Counted from the first letter of the stretch, positions 8,747-19,525 are shown. The stretch: DNA of 64,000 bases from Shewanella eurypsychrophilus (GCF_007004545.3 NZ_CP045503.2:2636501-2700500), one strand, 5' to 3'. The notes: a model not told the origin generated them from the sequence alone. Numbers and translations are program-made.

Positions 8747-9385
8747 ATGGCAAATCGATCCGATACAAAAACAAGAATACTGGATGCTGCAGAAAAACTA
8801 TTTGCAGAAAGAGGCTTTTCTGAAACCTCATTACGTCTAATTACCAGTAAGGCGGAAGTTAACTTAGCTTCAGTCAATTACCACTTTGGTTCAAAAAAAG
8901 AACTGATCCGAGCAGTACTTGCTCGCTATCTAGATGTGTTCATGCCCGCAGCATCGTCAGAAATCGCTAAGTTACAGGGAGCCGAACAAAACGCTTCACT
9001 TAATGAAATTTTTTCGACGTTAGTAAAGCCATTGCTAGACTTAAATCTACTCAGATCCGAAGGCACTCGTACCTTTTTACAGCTGTTAGGTCGAGGATAT
9101 ATAGAAAGTCAGGGTCATCTTCGCTGGTTTATTACGACTCACTATGGCGAACATTTAAAACAATTTGTTAAAGCCGTAGCCGACAGTGCACCACATATTC
9201 CTCCTGCAGAGATGTTTTGGCGCTTACACTTTACCTTAGGTACCGTGGTCTTCACTATGGCTTCGGCAGATGCGCTAACAGAGATTGCAGCTGCAGATTT
9301 TGATGAGCATAATGATATCGAAGCGGTTATACGCAAAGTCATCCCCTATTTATCCGCAGGTGTCGCTGTTCCGGTAACTGCGTAA
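8747..9385 (+). CDS. psrA: TetR-family fatty-acid responsive regulator PsrA
   Basis: A 212-residue TetR regulator. The N-terminal helix-turn-helix is canonical (TRILDAAEKLFAERGFSETSLRLITSKAEVNLASVNYHFGSK in several motif blocks), and a ligand-binding helical domain follows. It lies 45 bp before fadE on the same strand and has a palindromic operator in front. In Shewanella and Pseudomonas the regulator beside fadE is PsrA, which represses beta-oxidation genes until long-chain acyl ligands bind. The name rests on this context plus the N-terminal domain, not on ligand-domain comparison. Confidence 0.78.
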   Translation: MANRSDTKTRILDAAEKLFAERGFSETSLRLITSKAEVNLASVNYHFGSKKELIRAVLARYLDVFMPAASSEIAKLQGAEQNASLNEIFSTLVKPLLDLNLLRSEGTRTFLQLLGRGYIESQGHLRWFITTHYGEHLKQFVKAVADSAPHIPPAEMFWRLHFTLGTVVFTMASADALTEIAAADFDEHNDIEAVIRKVIPYLSAGVAVPVTA

Positions 9386-9430
9386 TTCCTGCTGAGCAAG
9401 CCCAGGTTATATTGAATATAAGGTAATGCC

Positions 9431-11707
9431 ATGACTCTTTTTATCCTCGCACTGTTAATTATTATAGTGTTATTTGGTGTCAAAAATATCCGGATGCAGT
9501 TTATTACGCGTCCGGTTTTCTCGTTTTTTAAGAAAGTGCTCCCTCCGCTATCCGATACTGAAAAGGAAGCGATGGAGGCTGGAGATGTCTGGTGGGAAGG
9601 TGAGTTATTTAGAGGCAAGCCGAATTGGGAAACATTGCACAGCTATGGCAAGCCGAAACTGACCGCTGAAGAGCAAGACTTTCTTGATAATCAAGTGATG
9701 ACGGCACTCACAATGATTGACGACTATGACATAGTGCACAATCGAAAGGATCTTCCACCCGAACTTTGGCAATATTTTAAAGATGAAGGCTTTTTTGCGC
9801 TTATCATTCCTAAACAGTATGGCGGCAAGGCGTTCTCTGCTTATGCAAACTCAACCATCGTGAGTAAACTCGCTAGCCGAAGTGTCAGTGCAGCTGTGAC
9901 GGTGATGGTACCGAACTCTTTAGGGCCTGGAGAATTACTGACTCATTATGGTACTCAAGAGCAAAGGGAGCATTGGCTACCCAAATTAGCCACGGGTGAA
10001 GCGGTCCCTTGTTTTGCATTAACTGGCCCAGAAGCCGGATCCGATGCAGGGGCCATTCCTGACGAAGGCATTGTCTGTAGGCAAGAGTTTGAAGGTGAAG
10101 AAGTTCTCGGCCTGAAACTCAATTGGGATAAGCGGTATATAACACTCGCACCTGTTGCAACAGTACTGGGTCTTGCATTTCAAATGCGTGATCCTGAAGG
10201 ACTGTTAGGTGGAAAAGAAGCTTTGGGGATCACCTGTGCACTCATTCCAACCGATCTTAGTGGGGTTAAAATAGGCCAAAGGCATAACCCGTTGAACATG
10301 GCCTTTATGAATGGTACCACTCAAGGTGAAGATGTGTTTATTCCCCTCGATTGGATTATTGGTGGTCCACAGTATGCCGGACGTGGGTGGCGAATGCTGG
10401 TTGAGTGCTTATCTGCTGGACGTGGGATCTCATTGCCTGCACTGGCGACAGCCTCAGGACATACCACGACTAAAACAACCACAGCTTATAGCTATGTCAG
10501 ACATCAGTTTGGCTTGTCCATCGGTAATTTTGAAGGGGTTCAAGAAGCGCTTGCACGTATTATTGCCAACACCTATCAATTAGAAGCTGCCAGACGCTTG
10601 ACCACAACGGGCATCGATCTAAAGGTAAAGCCTTCTGTGGTCACTGCCATTGCTAAGTATCATATGACGGAAATGAGCCGAGATGTGCTCAATGATGCTA
10701 TGGATATTCAATCGGGCAAGGGGATCCAGCTTGGACCAAAAAATTATCTAGGCCATCCGTACATGGCTAACCCCATTTCAATTACCGTTGAAGGTGCAAA
10801 TATATTAACCCGCAGTTTAATGATATTTGGTCAAGGGGCCACTCGTTGTCATCCCTATGTGTTGGCGGAAATGGAAACGGCAGCGATGGAAGATAAATGT
10901 GCAGCTCTAGAGAGGTTTGACGCTTTATTGCTAGGACATATCGGCTACGCGACACGCAATGCCTTCAGCTCAGTCTTTAGTGCGTTAACAGGAAGTCGAT
11001 TTAATCAAGCGCCTGTCAGTGGTGAAACACAGCAATATTATAAAGACATGTCGCGGATGTCTTCAGCACTTGCCTTTATGACGGATCTGTCAATGTTGAT
11101 CATGGGCGGTGATTTAAAACGTAAAGAGATGTTGTCAGCGAGAATGGGCGATGTACTCAGTGAGCTCTATCTTGGTTCGTCGACCTTAAAGATGTTCGAA
11201 GATAACGGTCGTCAGCATGATGATTTACCAGCTGTACGTCATGTGATGGCAACCCGTTTACAAAATGCGGCAAAAGCCTTAGAGGGTGCATTGCGTAACT
11301 TCCCCAATCGACCCGTTGCTTGGATAATGAGAGCGGTAATTTTTCCTTTGGGAAATCACTTCAACGGGCCTACAGATAAGATGAGTATTGATCTTGTCAA
11401 AGGTATGTCGAAGCCGGGCCCTGCTCGAGACCGTATCACTTTCTTATGTCCTGATTTTGCTGGGGATAAAGGCGGTATCGCAGAGGTAGAAAATGCATTT
11501 GTGGCTCAATATAACTGTAGAAATCTGCATAAGAAAATTAAATCAGCCCAGCGCAATGGTACATTACCGAGAAAAATACCTAACTCAAGATTGTTTGCAC
11601 TCGCGCTTGATGCAAAAGTTATAGATGCCAGTGAGCTAGAGCTCCTGCTAAAAGCCGACAAACTCAGGTTAGCAGCAATTAATGTTGATGACTTTAGTGA
11701 GCTTTAA
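9431..11707 (+). CDS. fadE: acyl-CoA dehydrogenase FadE
   Basis: A 758-residue FadE-type acyl-CoA dehydrogenase, the flavoenzyme that makes the first double bond in fatty-acid beta-oxidation. The N-terminus has a membrane helix (LFILALLIIIVLFGV). The acyl-CoA dehydrogenase core carries FALTGPEAGSDAGAIPD, and a long C-terminal DUF1974-type extension follows, as in E. coli FadE (about 814 residues). AGGTAATGCC provides a ribosome site. A hairpin with a T-run follows the stop. It is probably repressed by PsrA. Confidence 0.95.
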   Translation: MTLFILALLIIIVLFGVKNIRMQFITRPVFSFFKKVLPPLSDTEKEAMEAGDVWWEGELFRGKPNWETLHSYGKPKLTAEEQDFLDNQVMTALTMIDDYDIVHNRKDLPPELWQYFKDEGFFALIIPKQYGGKAFSAYANSTIVSKLASRSVSAAVTVMVPNSLGPGELLTHYGTQEQREHWLPKLATGEAVPCFALTGPEAGSDAGAIPDEGIVCRQEFEGEEVLGLKLNWDKRYITLAPVATVLGLAFQMRDPEGLLGGKEALGITCALIPTDLSGVKIGQRHNPLNMAFMNGTTQGEDVFIPLDWIIGGPQYAGRGWRMLVECLSAGRGISLPALATASGHTTTKTTTAYSYVRHQFGLSIGNFEGVQEALARIIANTYQLEAARRLTTTGIDLKVKPSVVTAIAKYHMTEMSRDVLNDAMDIQSGKGIQLGPKNYLGHPYMANPISITVEGANILTRSLMIFGQGATRCHPYVLAEMETAAMEDKCAALERFDALLLGHIGYATRNAFSSVFSALTGSRFNQAPVSGETQQYYKDMSRMSSALAFMTDLSMLIMGGDLKRKEMLSARMGDVLSELYLGSSTLKMFEDNGRQHDDLPAVRHVMATRLQNAAKALEGALRNFPNRPVAWIMRAVIFPLGNHFNGPTDKMSIDLVKGMSKPGPARDRITFLCPDFAGDKGGIAEVENAFVAQYNCRNLHKKIKSAQRNGTLPRKIPNSRLFALALDAKVIDASELELLLKADKLRLAAINVDDFSEL

Positions 11708-11753
11708 TTAAGGTTTAAATTTTAGTTATCTTTAAATTATAGCTATCATAGTT

Positions 11754-11779
11754 GAAAGGGCGCTTAGGCGTCCTTTTTC
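11754..11779 (+). terminator. rho-independent terminator of fadE
   Basis: GAAAGGGCGC-TTAG-GCGTCCTTTTTC forms a stem of about 10 bp followed by a T-run, 47 bp after the fadE stop. Confidence 0.75.
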
Positions 11780-11943
11780 TTGTGCTTGCGAGGATGAATG
11801 CCTAGGTGATATCAGGAGTACCCCTACTCCGGTACATCAGTGACGACAATAGTAAATTATGTTAGCCATCTTTTGCCCCCTTTATTTGCTGCTTCAGTGT
11901 CCTTCGCCTCCACAAAATTGATAACACTATATTTTTTCCAAAA

Positions 11944-11971
11944 AAAAGGACACGCTAAAGCGTGTCCTTTT
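11944..11971 (-). terminator. rho-independent terminator of pykA
   Basis: AAAAGGACACGCT / AGCGTGTCCTTTT is a perfect 13-bp stem. On the minus strand it is followed by eight T residues, directly downstream of pykA. Confidence 0.85.
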
Positions 11972-11987
11972 AAAGATGAAAATAGAA

Positions 11988-13427
11988 CTATGCGACGATT
12001 AATACTTTACAAGTATTCGTGCCACCAATAGTTTCCATTGAATCACCCTTAGTCATTAGCACCATGTCACCACTTTTAAGGTAACCTGCTGCAGTCAGAG
12101 ATTCTAATGCTTTACGAGCAACATCTTCTGCATTGACACCGGTCGAATCAAAATGAACAGCTTGTACGCCACGGTATACTGCCATTTTTGCAAGTGTTGT
12201 CTCATGACGAGACAATGCAAAAATAGGTAAAGAAGAGCTGATCCGAGACATTAGCTGAGGGGTCGCACCCGACTCAGTTAGTGCCACAATAGCTTTGATG
12301 CCTTTAAGGTGGTTTGCAGCATACATAGTTGAAAGTGCAATCGTTTCTTCAACAGAATCGAAACTTTCATCCAGTCTATGCTTAGACACTTGTACACTTG
12401 GGTGTAACTCGGCACCAAGACATACTTCAGACATGGCTTTAACTGTTTCTTCAGGGAAGTCACCAGCAGCAGTTTCAGCAGAAAGCATGACAGCATCGGT
12501 ACCATCAAGAACAGCGTTAGCCACATCCATGACTTCAGCACGAGTTGGCATAGGGCTGGTTATCATTGACTCCATCATCTGAGTCGCTGTGATAACACTC
12601 TTGTTAAGCTGACGAGCTCGGCTGATCAATTTTTTCTGAACAGCAACTAGCGCTGGGTCGCCAATTTCAACACCTAAGTCACCACGAGCGACCATAACGA
12701 CATCAGATGCTCTAATCACATCATCCATCGCTTCGTCGGTTGCAACAGCTTCGGCACGTTCAACTTTAGAGACGATTAACGCATTGCTACCGGCTTTAAC
12801 CGCGAGTTCACGTGCATAATCTAAGTCTGCACCTGTACGCGGGAAAGAAACGGCTAGGTAATCGACTTGAATTTCAGCAGCGGTAACAATATCGCGCTTA
12901 TCTTTTTCAGTCAGTGCAGCAGCAGAAAGACCACCACCTTGCTTGTTGATGCCTTTATTATTAGATAAAGGACCTGCAACAGTGACACTAGTATGTACCT
13001 TGTTACCTTCAATCTTTTCGACTTTCAGTTGAACACGGCCATCATCTAACATCAAAATATCGCCGATACAAACATCGTTCGGTAATTCTTTATAGTCGAT
13101 GCCAACTTGATTCTCGTCGCCTTCACCTTTGCCTAGATCAGCATCTAGTAGAAAGCTTTGACCTAAGTTTAACTGAACTTTCTTGTTATCTTTGAAGGTC
13201 GAAACACGGATCTTTGGACCTTGAAGATCACCAAGAATTGCAACATGAACGCCGAGTTCTTTTGCAATTCTACGCGTATCACTCGCGCGTTTTAGGTGGT
13301 CTTCTGGTGAGCCGTGAGAGAAGTTTAAACGAACAACATTAGCGCCTGCTTTGATTATGCGGCGTAAGTTGTCATCGCGGTCGGTAGCTGGACCCAAAGT
13401 AGTTACAATTTTGGTTCTGCGGAACAT
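11988..13427 (-). CDS. pykA: pyruvate kinase II
   Basis: A 479-residue pyruvate kinase converting phosphoenolpyruvate and ADP to pyruvate and ATP. Visible are the N-terminal [12 protein letters not shown] and RLNFSHGS segments, the [12 protein letters not shown] metal site and the TATQMMESM signature. Length and termini fit the PykA (type II) form. It lies between fadE (convergent) and hexR (same strand), and a HexR-like site lies in its promoter region, in keeping with control of glycolytic genes by HexR in this group. Confidence 0.95.
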   Translation of the reverse strand: MFRRTKIVTTLGPATDRDDNLRRIIKAGANVVRLNFSHGSPEDHLKRASDTRRIAKELGVHVAILGDLQGPKIRVSTFKDNKKVQLNLGQSFLLDADLGKGEGDENQVGIDYKELPNDVCIGDILMLDDGRVQLKVEKIEGNKVHTSVTVAGPLSNNKGINKQGGGLSAAALTEKDKRDIVTAAEIQVDYLAVSFPRTGADLDYARELAVKAGSNALIVSKVERAEAVATDEAMDDVIRASDVVMVARGDLGVEIGDPALVAVQKKLISRARQLNKSVITATQMMESMITSPMPTRAEVMDVANAVLDGTDAVMLSAETAAGDFPEETVKAMSEVCLGAELHPSVQVSKHRLDESFDSVEETIALSTMYAANHLKGIKAIVALTESGATPQLMSRISSSLPIFALSRHETTLAKMAVYRGVQAVHFDSTGVNAEDVARKALESLTAAGYLKSGDMVLMTKGDSMETIGGTNTCKVLIVA

Positions 13428-13488
13428 GACAAACTCCGTTAAGTGTTAAAAGAAATCTACCACTATATTAACAGAGCTTTTGGATTTA

Positions 13489-13503
13489 TGTAGGAAAATT
13501 ACA
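13489..13503. promoter_or_regulatory. candidate HexR operator upstream of pykA
   Basis: TGTAGGAAAATTACA matches the HexR palindrome TGTAAT-WWW-ATTACA except for two central-left bases. It sits 62 bp upstream of the pykA start. Confidence 0.55.
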
Positions 13504-13566
13504 AACAAAATGATCTAAAACAATATATTAAATTTGTGAAGCCAGGCTTAAAAGTGCGAAATAAAA

Positions 13567-13592
13567 GGCAGTACGTATAAAGTAGTACTGCC
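13567..13592 (-). terminator. terminator of hexR
   Basis: GGCAGTAC / GTACTGCC arms around a 10-base loop, followed on the minus strand by TTTTATTTC, 21 bp beyond the hexR stop. Confidence 0.75.
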
Positions 13593-13612
13593 GTCAGTAT
13601 AAAGAAAGTCAG

Positions 13613-14467
13613 TTACAAAATTTGATCTTTATCAATTCTTGACTCTTTAAGTACCTCTTTAACACGCTTTAAACTCTCTCTAAAGCGTGGTCCGCGGCGA
13701 AGCGTAAAGCCAGTGGCTAGCACATCGATAACGACTAACTGGGCTAGGCGAGAGGCCATAGGAAGGTACATGTCGGTATCTTCAGGGACTTCCATGGTGA
13801 CAGGTAAAGTACATTCGGTTGATAGCGGAGAATGTCGCGCAGTGATCCCGATAACCGCGGCCCCATTTTGTCGAGCAAGTCTAGCGACATCTATCATTGA
13901 TTTAGTTCGACCAGTGTGTGATATCAGTACAAAAACATCGCCTTCACCACTGTTAATACAACTCATGCGTTGCATCAGAACATCATCAAAACAGATCACA
14001 GGTACATTAAATCGGAAGAACTTATTTTGTGCATCGTGGGCGACTGATGCAGAAGCACCTAAGCCAAAAAATGATATCTTTTTTGCTTGAGTGAGAATAT
14101 CAACGGCTTTATTGATCGCCGATGTATCAATACTTTGTCGTGCAGTATCGAGGGAAGCCATTGATGATTCGAAAATTTTTGTCGTGTAAGCATCAGGGCT
14201 ATCATCTTCTTCCACATGTCGGCTGACATAGGGAGTACCGTTAGCTAAACTTTGAGCAAGGTGGAGTTTAAAGTCGGGGAAACCTTTGGTATCAAGGCGA
14301 CGGCAGAAGCGGTTTACAGTAGGCTCACTCACATCCGCCATTTTAGCTAAAGTGGCGATACTTGAGTGGATTGCGGTTTGCGGAGAAGCCAAAATAACTT
14401 CTGCAACTTTCCGCTCTGATTTACTAAAATGGGTCAGGCTTTTTTGAACCTTTTCTAGGGTATTCAT
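13613..14467 (-). CDS. hexR: RpiR-family regulator HexR
   Basis: A 284-residue regulator with an N-terminal RpiR helix-turn-helix (ADVSEPTVNRFCRRLDTKGFPDFKLHLAQ, residues about 45-75) and a C-terminal SIS sugar-phosphate domain (SFFGLGASASVAHDAQNKFFR, LISHTGRTKSMIDVA). HexR senses 2-keto-3-deoxy-6-phosphogluconate, the Entner-Doudoroff intermediate made by the divergent operon. It is transcribed divergently from zwf-pgl-edd-eda, with the shared 309-bp region carrying candidate operators. Confidence 0.95.
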   Translation of the reverse strand: MNTLEKVQKSLTHFSKSERKVAEVILASPQTAIHSSIATLAKMADVSEPTVNRFCRRLDTKGFPDFKLHLAQSLANGTPYVSRHVEEDDSPDAYTTKIFESSMASLDTARQSIDTSAINKAVDILTQAKKISFFGLGASASVAHDAQNKFFRFNVPVICFDDVLMQRMSCINSGEGDVFVLISHTGRTKSMIDVARLARQNGAAVIGITARHSPLSTECTLPVTMEVPEDTDMYLPMASRLAQLVVIDVLATGFTLRRGPRFRESLKRVKEVLKESRIDKDQIL

Positions 14468-14492
14468 ATGCGTACGTCCACTCGAAAAATTA

Positions 14493-14507
14493 TGTAATTT
14501 TATTATT
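14493..14507. promoter_or_regulatory. candidate HexR operator between hexR and zwf
   Basis: TGTAATTTTATTATT matches the HexR consensus TGTAATWWWATTACA except near the right end. It lies 26 bp upstream of hexR, suited to autoregulation. Confidence 0.5.
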
Positions 14508-14699
14508 TATTTTCAGTCATTTTAGAAAGTTTCTAGAAATGAGAAACTTGACTCGTATGACGAATTATATGTAAGAGGTGATTAAAACTTTCTACTGTAT
14601 ATAGTAATTTAATCACAAAAAGCATATCAGATTATAGGGGGGTATGCCTAGTTCGCTAACTGTTGTTATTTACAAAATTTAGATGCAATTAACAAATTC

Positions 14700-14717
14700 T
14701 GTTGTTATATTACAACA
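14700..14717. promoter_or_regulatory. palindrome upstream of zwf, possible second HexR site
   Basis: TGTTGTTATATTACAACA has matching TGTTG/CAACA arms and a TATATTACA core resembling half of the HexR consensus. It is 60 bp upstream of the zwf start. Confidence 0.45.
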
Positions 14718-14776
14718 AACACGTGAGATTCACCTCGATTCGATCGAACACAGTGACTTTAGGAGATGGAGAAGCT

Positions 14777-16249
14777 ATGGGCATAACAACACCAGAAGCC
14801 AAAGCTTGTGATTTTGTATTGTTTGGTACCAAAGGGGATTTAGCTCGTCGTAAATTACTCCCTTCTTTATACCAATTAGACAAAGCAGAACTACTTAACG
14901 ATGAAACCAAAGTAATTGGTGTCGCGAAAGATGACTTTACTCAAGAAGCGTTCCAAGAGTTAGTCAACAAAGCGTTACATGAATTTGTTAAAGAGGAGCT
15001 TTGTGCTAAGACAGTGAGCCGCTTCTTAGCGCGTTGTCACTATATAGGGACTAACTTTACTGAATCAGAAGGCTATCAAGAATTCCATGATATTTTAGAG
15101 CCCGAAAAACGAGTGATGGTCAGCTACTTTGCTACGCCTCCAGCAATCTTCGGTGATATATGTCGCTGTCTGAATGAGCAAAACCTTATTCATCATGACT
15201 CCCGTGTCGTGTTAGAGAAACCCATCGGATATGATCTTGCCTCTTCAAAAGTCATTAACGATAATGTGTCCGAATTTTTCAATGAAAACCAAATCTATCG
15301 TATCGATCATTATCTAGGTAAAGAAACCGTTCAAAACCTAATTGCACTTCGTTTTGCAAACTCCTTGTTTGCATCTAAGTGGGATAACAGAACCATAGAT
15401 CATGTACAGATCACCGTAGCTGAAGAAGTCGGTATTGAAGGTCGCTGGGGTTATTTCGATAAAGCGGGTCAGATGCGAGATATGATCCAGAACCATTTAT
15501 TGCAAGTATTGACGTTAGTTGCGATGGATCCTCCAGTCAACTTAGACTCAGACAGTATCCGTGACGAAAAAGTAAAAGTGCTTAAATCTTTGCGTCCAAT
15601 TAATTCTGACAATATTTACGAAAATACTGTGCGTGGTCAATATTCTACTGGCTTCCTCCAAGGTCGATCAGTCCCTGGCTACCTCGAAGAAGAAGGTGCT
15701 AATACACAGTCTAATGCTGAAACCTTCGTTGCACTGCGTATCGATATTGATAACTGGCGCTGGGCTGGCGTACCTTTTTATCTCCGTAGTGGTAAACGTA
15801 TGCCATCGAAGAGCTCTGAAATTGTGGTTTACTTCAAAAACCCACCGCATAACCTTTATCGTTCAAGCTATCGTAACCTGCCACCCAATAAGTTAACCAT
15901 TCGACTTCAGCCTCATGAAGGCGTTGAAATTCAGATGATGAACAAAGTGCCGGGTCTTGAACAAAAACAGCGCTTACAAACCACCAAGCTAGATTTAAGC
16001 TTCTCTGACACCTTTAAAAACGAGCGTATCGCAGATGCTTACGAGCGATTGTTACTCGAAGCTATGTTGGGTAATCAAGCCTTGTTTGTTCGCCGTGATG
16101 AAGTTGAGCAAGCTTGGACCTGGGTCGACGGAATTATTCAGGCTTGGGAAGAGAGCGGTGAAAAACCTAAACCTTATCCGGCAGGAAGTTGGGGCCCAGT
16201 AGCCTCTGTGGCTTTGATCGCTAAAGATGGCCGTTCTTGGGACGAGTAA
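14777..16249 (+). CDS. zwf: glucose-6-phosphate 1-dehydrogenase
   Basis: A 490-residue NADP-dependent glucose-6-phosphate dehydrogenase, the entry step of the Entner-Doudoroff and oxidative pentose phosphate routes. The N-terminal nucleotide site reads FGTKGDLARRKLLPSLYQL, where most homologues have GASGDLA. The active site is RIDHYLGKETVQN. ATG at 14777 is preceded by a strong AGGAGATGGAG; the longer TTG frame at 14702 would overlap the palindromic operator. First gene of zwf-pgl-edd-eda. Confidence 0.96.
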   Translation: MGITTPEAKACDFVLFGTKGDLARRKLLPSLYQLDKAELLNDETKVIGVAKDDFTQEAFQELVNKALHEFVKEELCAKTVSRFLARCHYIGTNFTESEGYQEFHDILEPEKRVMVSYFATPPAIFGDICRCLNEQNLIHHDSRVVLEKPIGYDLASSKVINDNVSEFFNENQIYRIDHYLGKETVQNLIALRFANSLFASKWDNRTIDHVQITVAEEVGIEGRWGYFDKAGQMRDMIQNHLLQVLTLVAMDPPVNLDSDSIRDEKVKVLKSLRPINSDNIYENTVRGQYSTGFLQGRSVPGYLEEEGANTQSNAETFVALRIDIDNWRWAGVPFYLRSGKRMPSKSSEIVVYFKNPPHNLYRSSYRNLPPNKLTIRLQPHEGVEIQMMNKVPGLEQKQRLQTTKLDLSFSDTFKNERIADAYERLLLEAMLGNQALFVRRDEVEQAWTWVDGIIQAWEESGEKPKPYPAGSWGPVASVALIAKDGRSWDE

Positions 16250-16261
16250 GAGGATTAACAC

Positions 16262-16960
16262 ATGATTAAAGAAAGTGTATTCAAATCATTTGATGATAAA
16301 GCGTCGTTGGAAAACCAGTTAGCAGACCGTATCGCTAAACAGTTACAAGAAGCTGTCGACACCCGCGGTAAGGCAAGCTTTATCGTTTCTGGTGGCTCAA
16401 CACCAGTAAAACTATTTCAAATTTTGAGTAAGAAAAATGTTGAATGGAGTGATGTTTACATCACCTTAGCCGATGAGCGCTGGGTAGACGCAGAGTCAGA
16501 TGATTCAAACGAGCGATTAGTCAGAACGCATTTATTGCAAAATAAAGCTGTCAACGCCAAGTTCCGAGGCTTAAAAAATATGTTCTCTTCACCTGAAGAG
16601 GGCTGTTCAATGGCAATAGAGCAGTTAGCTAATTTTCCTCGTCCTTTCGATGTCGTCGTATTGGGCATGGGAAATGATGGACATACTTGCTCTTGGTTCC
16701 CCTGCTCAAAAGAGATAGATGAAGCACTTTCTACTGACAAGCTTTGTGTCGCTGTCACCCCAGGTACAGCACCTAATTCAAGGTTGTCATTATCAAAAAC
16801 GGCTATTTTAGCCAGCCGTCAAATTTATTTGCACATTGTGGGTGAGCAGAAATTAACTGTTTACCGTCAAGCGCTTGAAAATGAAGATGCTAACAGCATG
16901 CCGATCAGAGCGGTCTTAGGGCAACATAAGACACCTGTTGACGTTTACTGGAGCGCTTAA
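16262..16960 (+). CDS. pgl: 6-phosphogluconolactonase
   Basis: A 232-residue DevB-type 6-phosphogluconolactonase that opens the lactone produced by Zwf. Visible motifs are SGGSTPVKLFQ near the N-terminus, LADERWV, and the catalytic region VLGMGNDGHTCSWFP. It starts 12 bp after zwf with AGAGGA as ribosome site and ends 9 bp before edd, so it is co-transcribed. Confidence 0.95.
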   Translation: MIKESVFKSFDDKASLENQLADRIAKQLQEAVDTRGKASFIVSGGSTPVKLFQILSKKNVEWSDVYITLADERWVDAESDDSNERLVRTHLLQNKAVNAKFRGLKNMFSSPEEGCSMAIEQLANFPRPFDVVVLGMGNDGHTCSWFPCSKEIDEALSTDKLCVAVTPGTAPNSRLSLSKTAILASRQIYLHIVGEQKLTVYRQALENEDANSMPIRAVLGQHKTPVDVYWSA

Positions 16961-16969
16961 GGAGTAATT

Positions 16970-18796
16970 ATGCACGCAGTAGTACAATCTGTTACCGATA
17001 GAATTATCGAACGCAGCAAAGTGTCACGGGCTAAATACCTGGCGGCGCTCAACGAAGCCAAACTTAACGGTGTTCATCGTAGTGCGTTAAGCTGCGGTAA
17101 TTTAGCACATGGCTTTGCAGCATGTAATCCTAATGACAAGCAAGCCATTAAAGGACTCACTAAGGCTAATATAGGCATAGTGACATCTTTTAATGACATG
17201 CTTTCTGCTCATCAACCTTATGAAGTTTACCCTGATCTACTGAAGGCCGCTTGTGCTGAAGTGGGCAGTGTCGCTCAAGTTGCCACTGGCGTACCCGCTA
17301 TGTGTGATGGCGTGACTCAAGGTCAGCCAGGCATGGAGCTAAGCTTACTGAGTCGTGAAGTTATCGCGATGGCGACGGCGGTAGGCTTATCCCACAACAT
17401 GTTCGATGGTGCTTTGCTGCTGGGGATCTGTGACAAAATCGTGCCAGGTTTATTAATCGGAGCGTTAAGCTTCGGTCATCTACCTATGCTATTTGTCCCT
17501 GCGGGCCCGATGAAATCAGGGATCCCGAATAAAGAAAAAGCGCGAATTCGTCAAAAGTTCGCACAAGGGAAAATCGATAGAACGGAGCTTTTAGAAGCAG
17601 AATCAGCCTCTTACCACAGCGCTGGCACCTGTACTTTCTATGGTACGGCGAACAGTAACCAATTAATGCTTGAGGTCATGGGGCTACAACTTCCAGGCTC
17701 TTCATTTGTTAACCCTGATGATCCATTACGCGAAGCACTGAATAAAACAGCGGCTAAACAAGTGTGTCGTCTCACCGAAATGGGGACTCAGTACACCCCA
17801 ATTGGTGAAGTGGTCAATGAAAAATCAATCGTTAATGGCATTGTTGCATTATTGGCTACGGGTGGTTCAACCAACCTAACCATGCATATCGTTGCAGCTG
17901 CCCGTGCGGCTGGCATTATCATTAATTGGGATGACTTTTCTGAGTTATCTGATGCGGTGCCATTATTGGCGCGTGTTTATCCGAATGGTCACGCTGATAT
18001 TAACCATTTTCATGCTGCTGGCGGTATGGCGTTCTTAATGAAGGAACTGCTTGATGCGGGCATGCTTCATGAAGATGTCAACACGGTAGCCGGTTTCGGT
18101 CTACGCCGTTATACCCAAGAGCCAAGACTGATTGATGGTCAACTGACTTGGGTCGATGGTCCAACAATAAGTTTAGATGCCGAAGTGCTGACGACAGTCG
18201 GTGAGCCGTTTCAAATTAATGGCGGTTTAAAGTTATTGAAAGGAAACCTTGGGCGCGCAGTGATCAAGGTGTCGGCCGTTTCTGAGCAGCATCGATATGT
18301 TGAAGCCCCAGCGGTTGTGATTGATGATCAAAATAAACTCGATGCTATTTTTCAGTCTGGTGACTTGGACAAAGATTGTGTTGTCGTGGTGAAAGGACAA
18401 GGCCCTAAGGCTGTTGGTATGCCAGAGCTGCATAAGCTCACGCCTATCTTAGGTACATTACAAGATCGAGGCTTTAAGGTTGCTTTATTGACCGATGGCC
18501 GTATGAGTGGGGCATCGGGTAAAGTACCTGCGGCGATTCACCTTACGCCTGAAGCCCTTGATGGTGGCCTAATTGCTAAAGTTCGAACTGGTGACATGAT
18601 CCGTGTCGATGCATTAACGGGTGAGTTGTCCTTGTTAGTGAGCCAAGTAGAAATCGATGCACGCGTAGCTGAAAAAGTACAACTTCGTCATACAAGTTAT
18701 GGAATGGGCCGCGAGTTATTTGGCGCATTAAGATCAAATTTAAGTAGTCCTGAAACTGGTGCACGTTGTACTAGCGCCATTGACGAAATTTATTAA
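16970..18796 (+). CDS. edd: phosphogluconate dehydratase
   Basis: A 608-residue IlvD/Edd family dehydratase that makes 2-keto-3-deoxy-6-phosphogluconate. Iron-sulfur cluster cysteines appear in [18 protein letters not shown] and GICDKIVPG, and in [15 protein letters not shown]. The C-terminal [24 protein letters not shown] block is characteristic. GGAGTAATT precedes the ATG; eda begins 14 bp after the stop. Confidence 0.96.
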   Translation: MHAVVQSVTDRIIERSKVSRAKYLAALNEAKLNGVHRSALSCGNLAHGFAACNPNDKQAIKGLTKANIGIVTSFNDMLSAHQPYEVYPDLLKAACAEVGSVAQVATGVPAMCDGVTQGQPGMELSLLSREVIAMATAVGLSHNMFDGALLLGICDKIVPGLLIGALSFGHLPMLFVPAGPMKSGIPNKEKARIRQKFAQGKIDRTELLEAESASYHSAGTCTFYGTANSNQLMLEVMGLQLPGSSFVNPDDPLREALNKTAAKQVCRLTEMGTQYTPIGEVVNEKSIVNGIVALLATGGSTNLTMHIVAAARAAGIIINWDDFSELSDAVPLLARVYPNGHADINHFHAAGGMAFLMKELLDAGMLHEDVNTVAGFGLRRYTQEPRLIDGQLTWVDGPTISLDAEVLTTVGEPFQINGGLKLLKGNLGRAVIKVSAVSEQHRYVEAPAVVIDDQNKLDAIFQSGDLDKDCVVVVKGQGPKAVGMPELHKLTPILGTLQDRGFKVALLTDGRMSGASGKVPAAIHLTPEALDGGLIAKVRTGDMIRVDALTGELSLLVSQVEIDARVAEKVQLRHTSYGMGRELFGALRSNLSSPETGARCTSAIDEIY

Positions 18797-18810
18797 AGGA
18801 AGCGTAACGA

Positions 18811-19452
18811 ATGCCTGAGAATAACTGGTCACTACAACCACAAGATATCTTTGAACGCAGCCCTATTGTTCCTGTAATGGTGATCAATAAGATTGAAGAC
18901 GCCGTACCCTTAGCCAAAGCACTTGTTGCTGGTGGGATCAGTGTTTTAGAAGTGACACTGCGTACACCTTGTGCATTAGAAGCTATTACCAAAATTGCCA
19001 AAGAAGTGCCTGAGGCTTTAGTGGGGGCGGGGACTATTTTAAATGAAGTGCAACTTCAGCAGGCTGTTGATGCTGGCGCTCAGTTCGTGATCACACCGGG
19101 TGCGACGCCGAGTCTGCTTAAAGCAGCAATGGCTGGTACGATTCCCTTGATCCCTGGCGTTGCCAGTATCTCTGAAATCATGACTGGTATGTCACTGGGT
19201 TACACTAACTTTAAGTTTTTCCCTGCTGAAGCATCTGGTGGCGTCAATGCACTAAAAGCGTTCTCGGGTCCTTTAGCCGATATTCGTTTTTGTCCTACAG
19301 GCGGGATCACGCCAAGTAGCTACCGTGATTATCTCGCGCTTAAAAATGTTGATTGTATTGGTGGTAGCTGGATTGCACCAGCTGATGCGATGGAGCAGGG
19401 TGATTGGAATCGAATTACCGAGTTATGTAAAGAAGCAATTAGTGGTATCTAG
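18811..19452 (+). CDS. eda: KHG/KDPG aldolase
   Basis: A 213-residue class I aldolase splitting 2-keto-3-deoxy-6-phosphogluconate into pyruvate and glyceraldehyde 3-phosphate. Family motifs are present: [13 protein letters not shown] with the catalytic glutamate, VGAGTILN, the Schiff-base lysine in [14 protein letters not shown], and [14 protein letters not shown]. It is the last gene of the operon, followed by a strong terminator. Confidence 0.96.
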   Translation: MPENNWSLQPQDIFERSPIVPVMVINKIEDAVPLAKALVAGGISVLEVTLRTPCALEAITKIAKEVPEALVGAGTILNEVQLQQAVDAGAQFVITPGATPSLLKAAMAGTIPLIPGVASISEIMTGMSLGYTNFKFFPAEASGGVNALKAFSGPLADIRFCPTGGITPSSYRDYLALKNVDCIGGSWIAPADAMEQGDWNRITELCKEAISGI

Positions 19453-19497
19453 TATTAATTGTTGAGCTATACCAATGGGTATTAGCATTTGATTTAT

Positions 19498-19525
19498 AAA
19501 AGGCTGCCAAAAGGCAGCCTTTTTT
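19498..19525 (+). terminator. terminator of the zwf-pgl-edd-eda operon
   Basis: AGGCTGCC / GGCAGCCT form a perfect 8-bp stem around AAAA, with flanking A and T runs (six T after the stem), 45 bp after eda. Confidence 0.9.
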
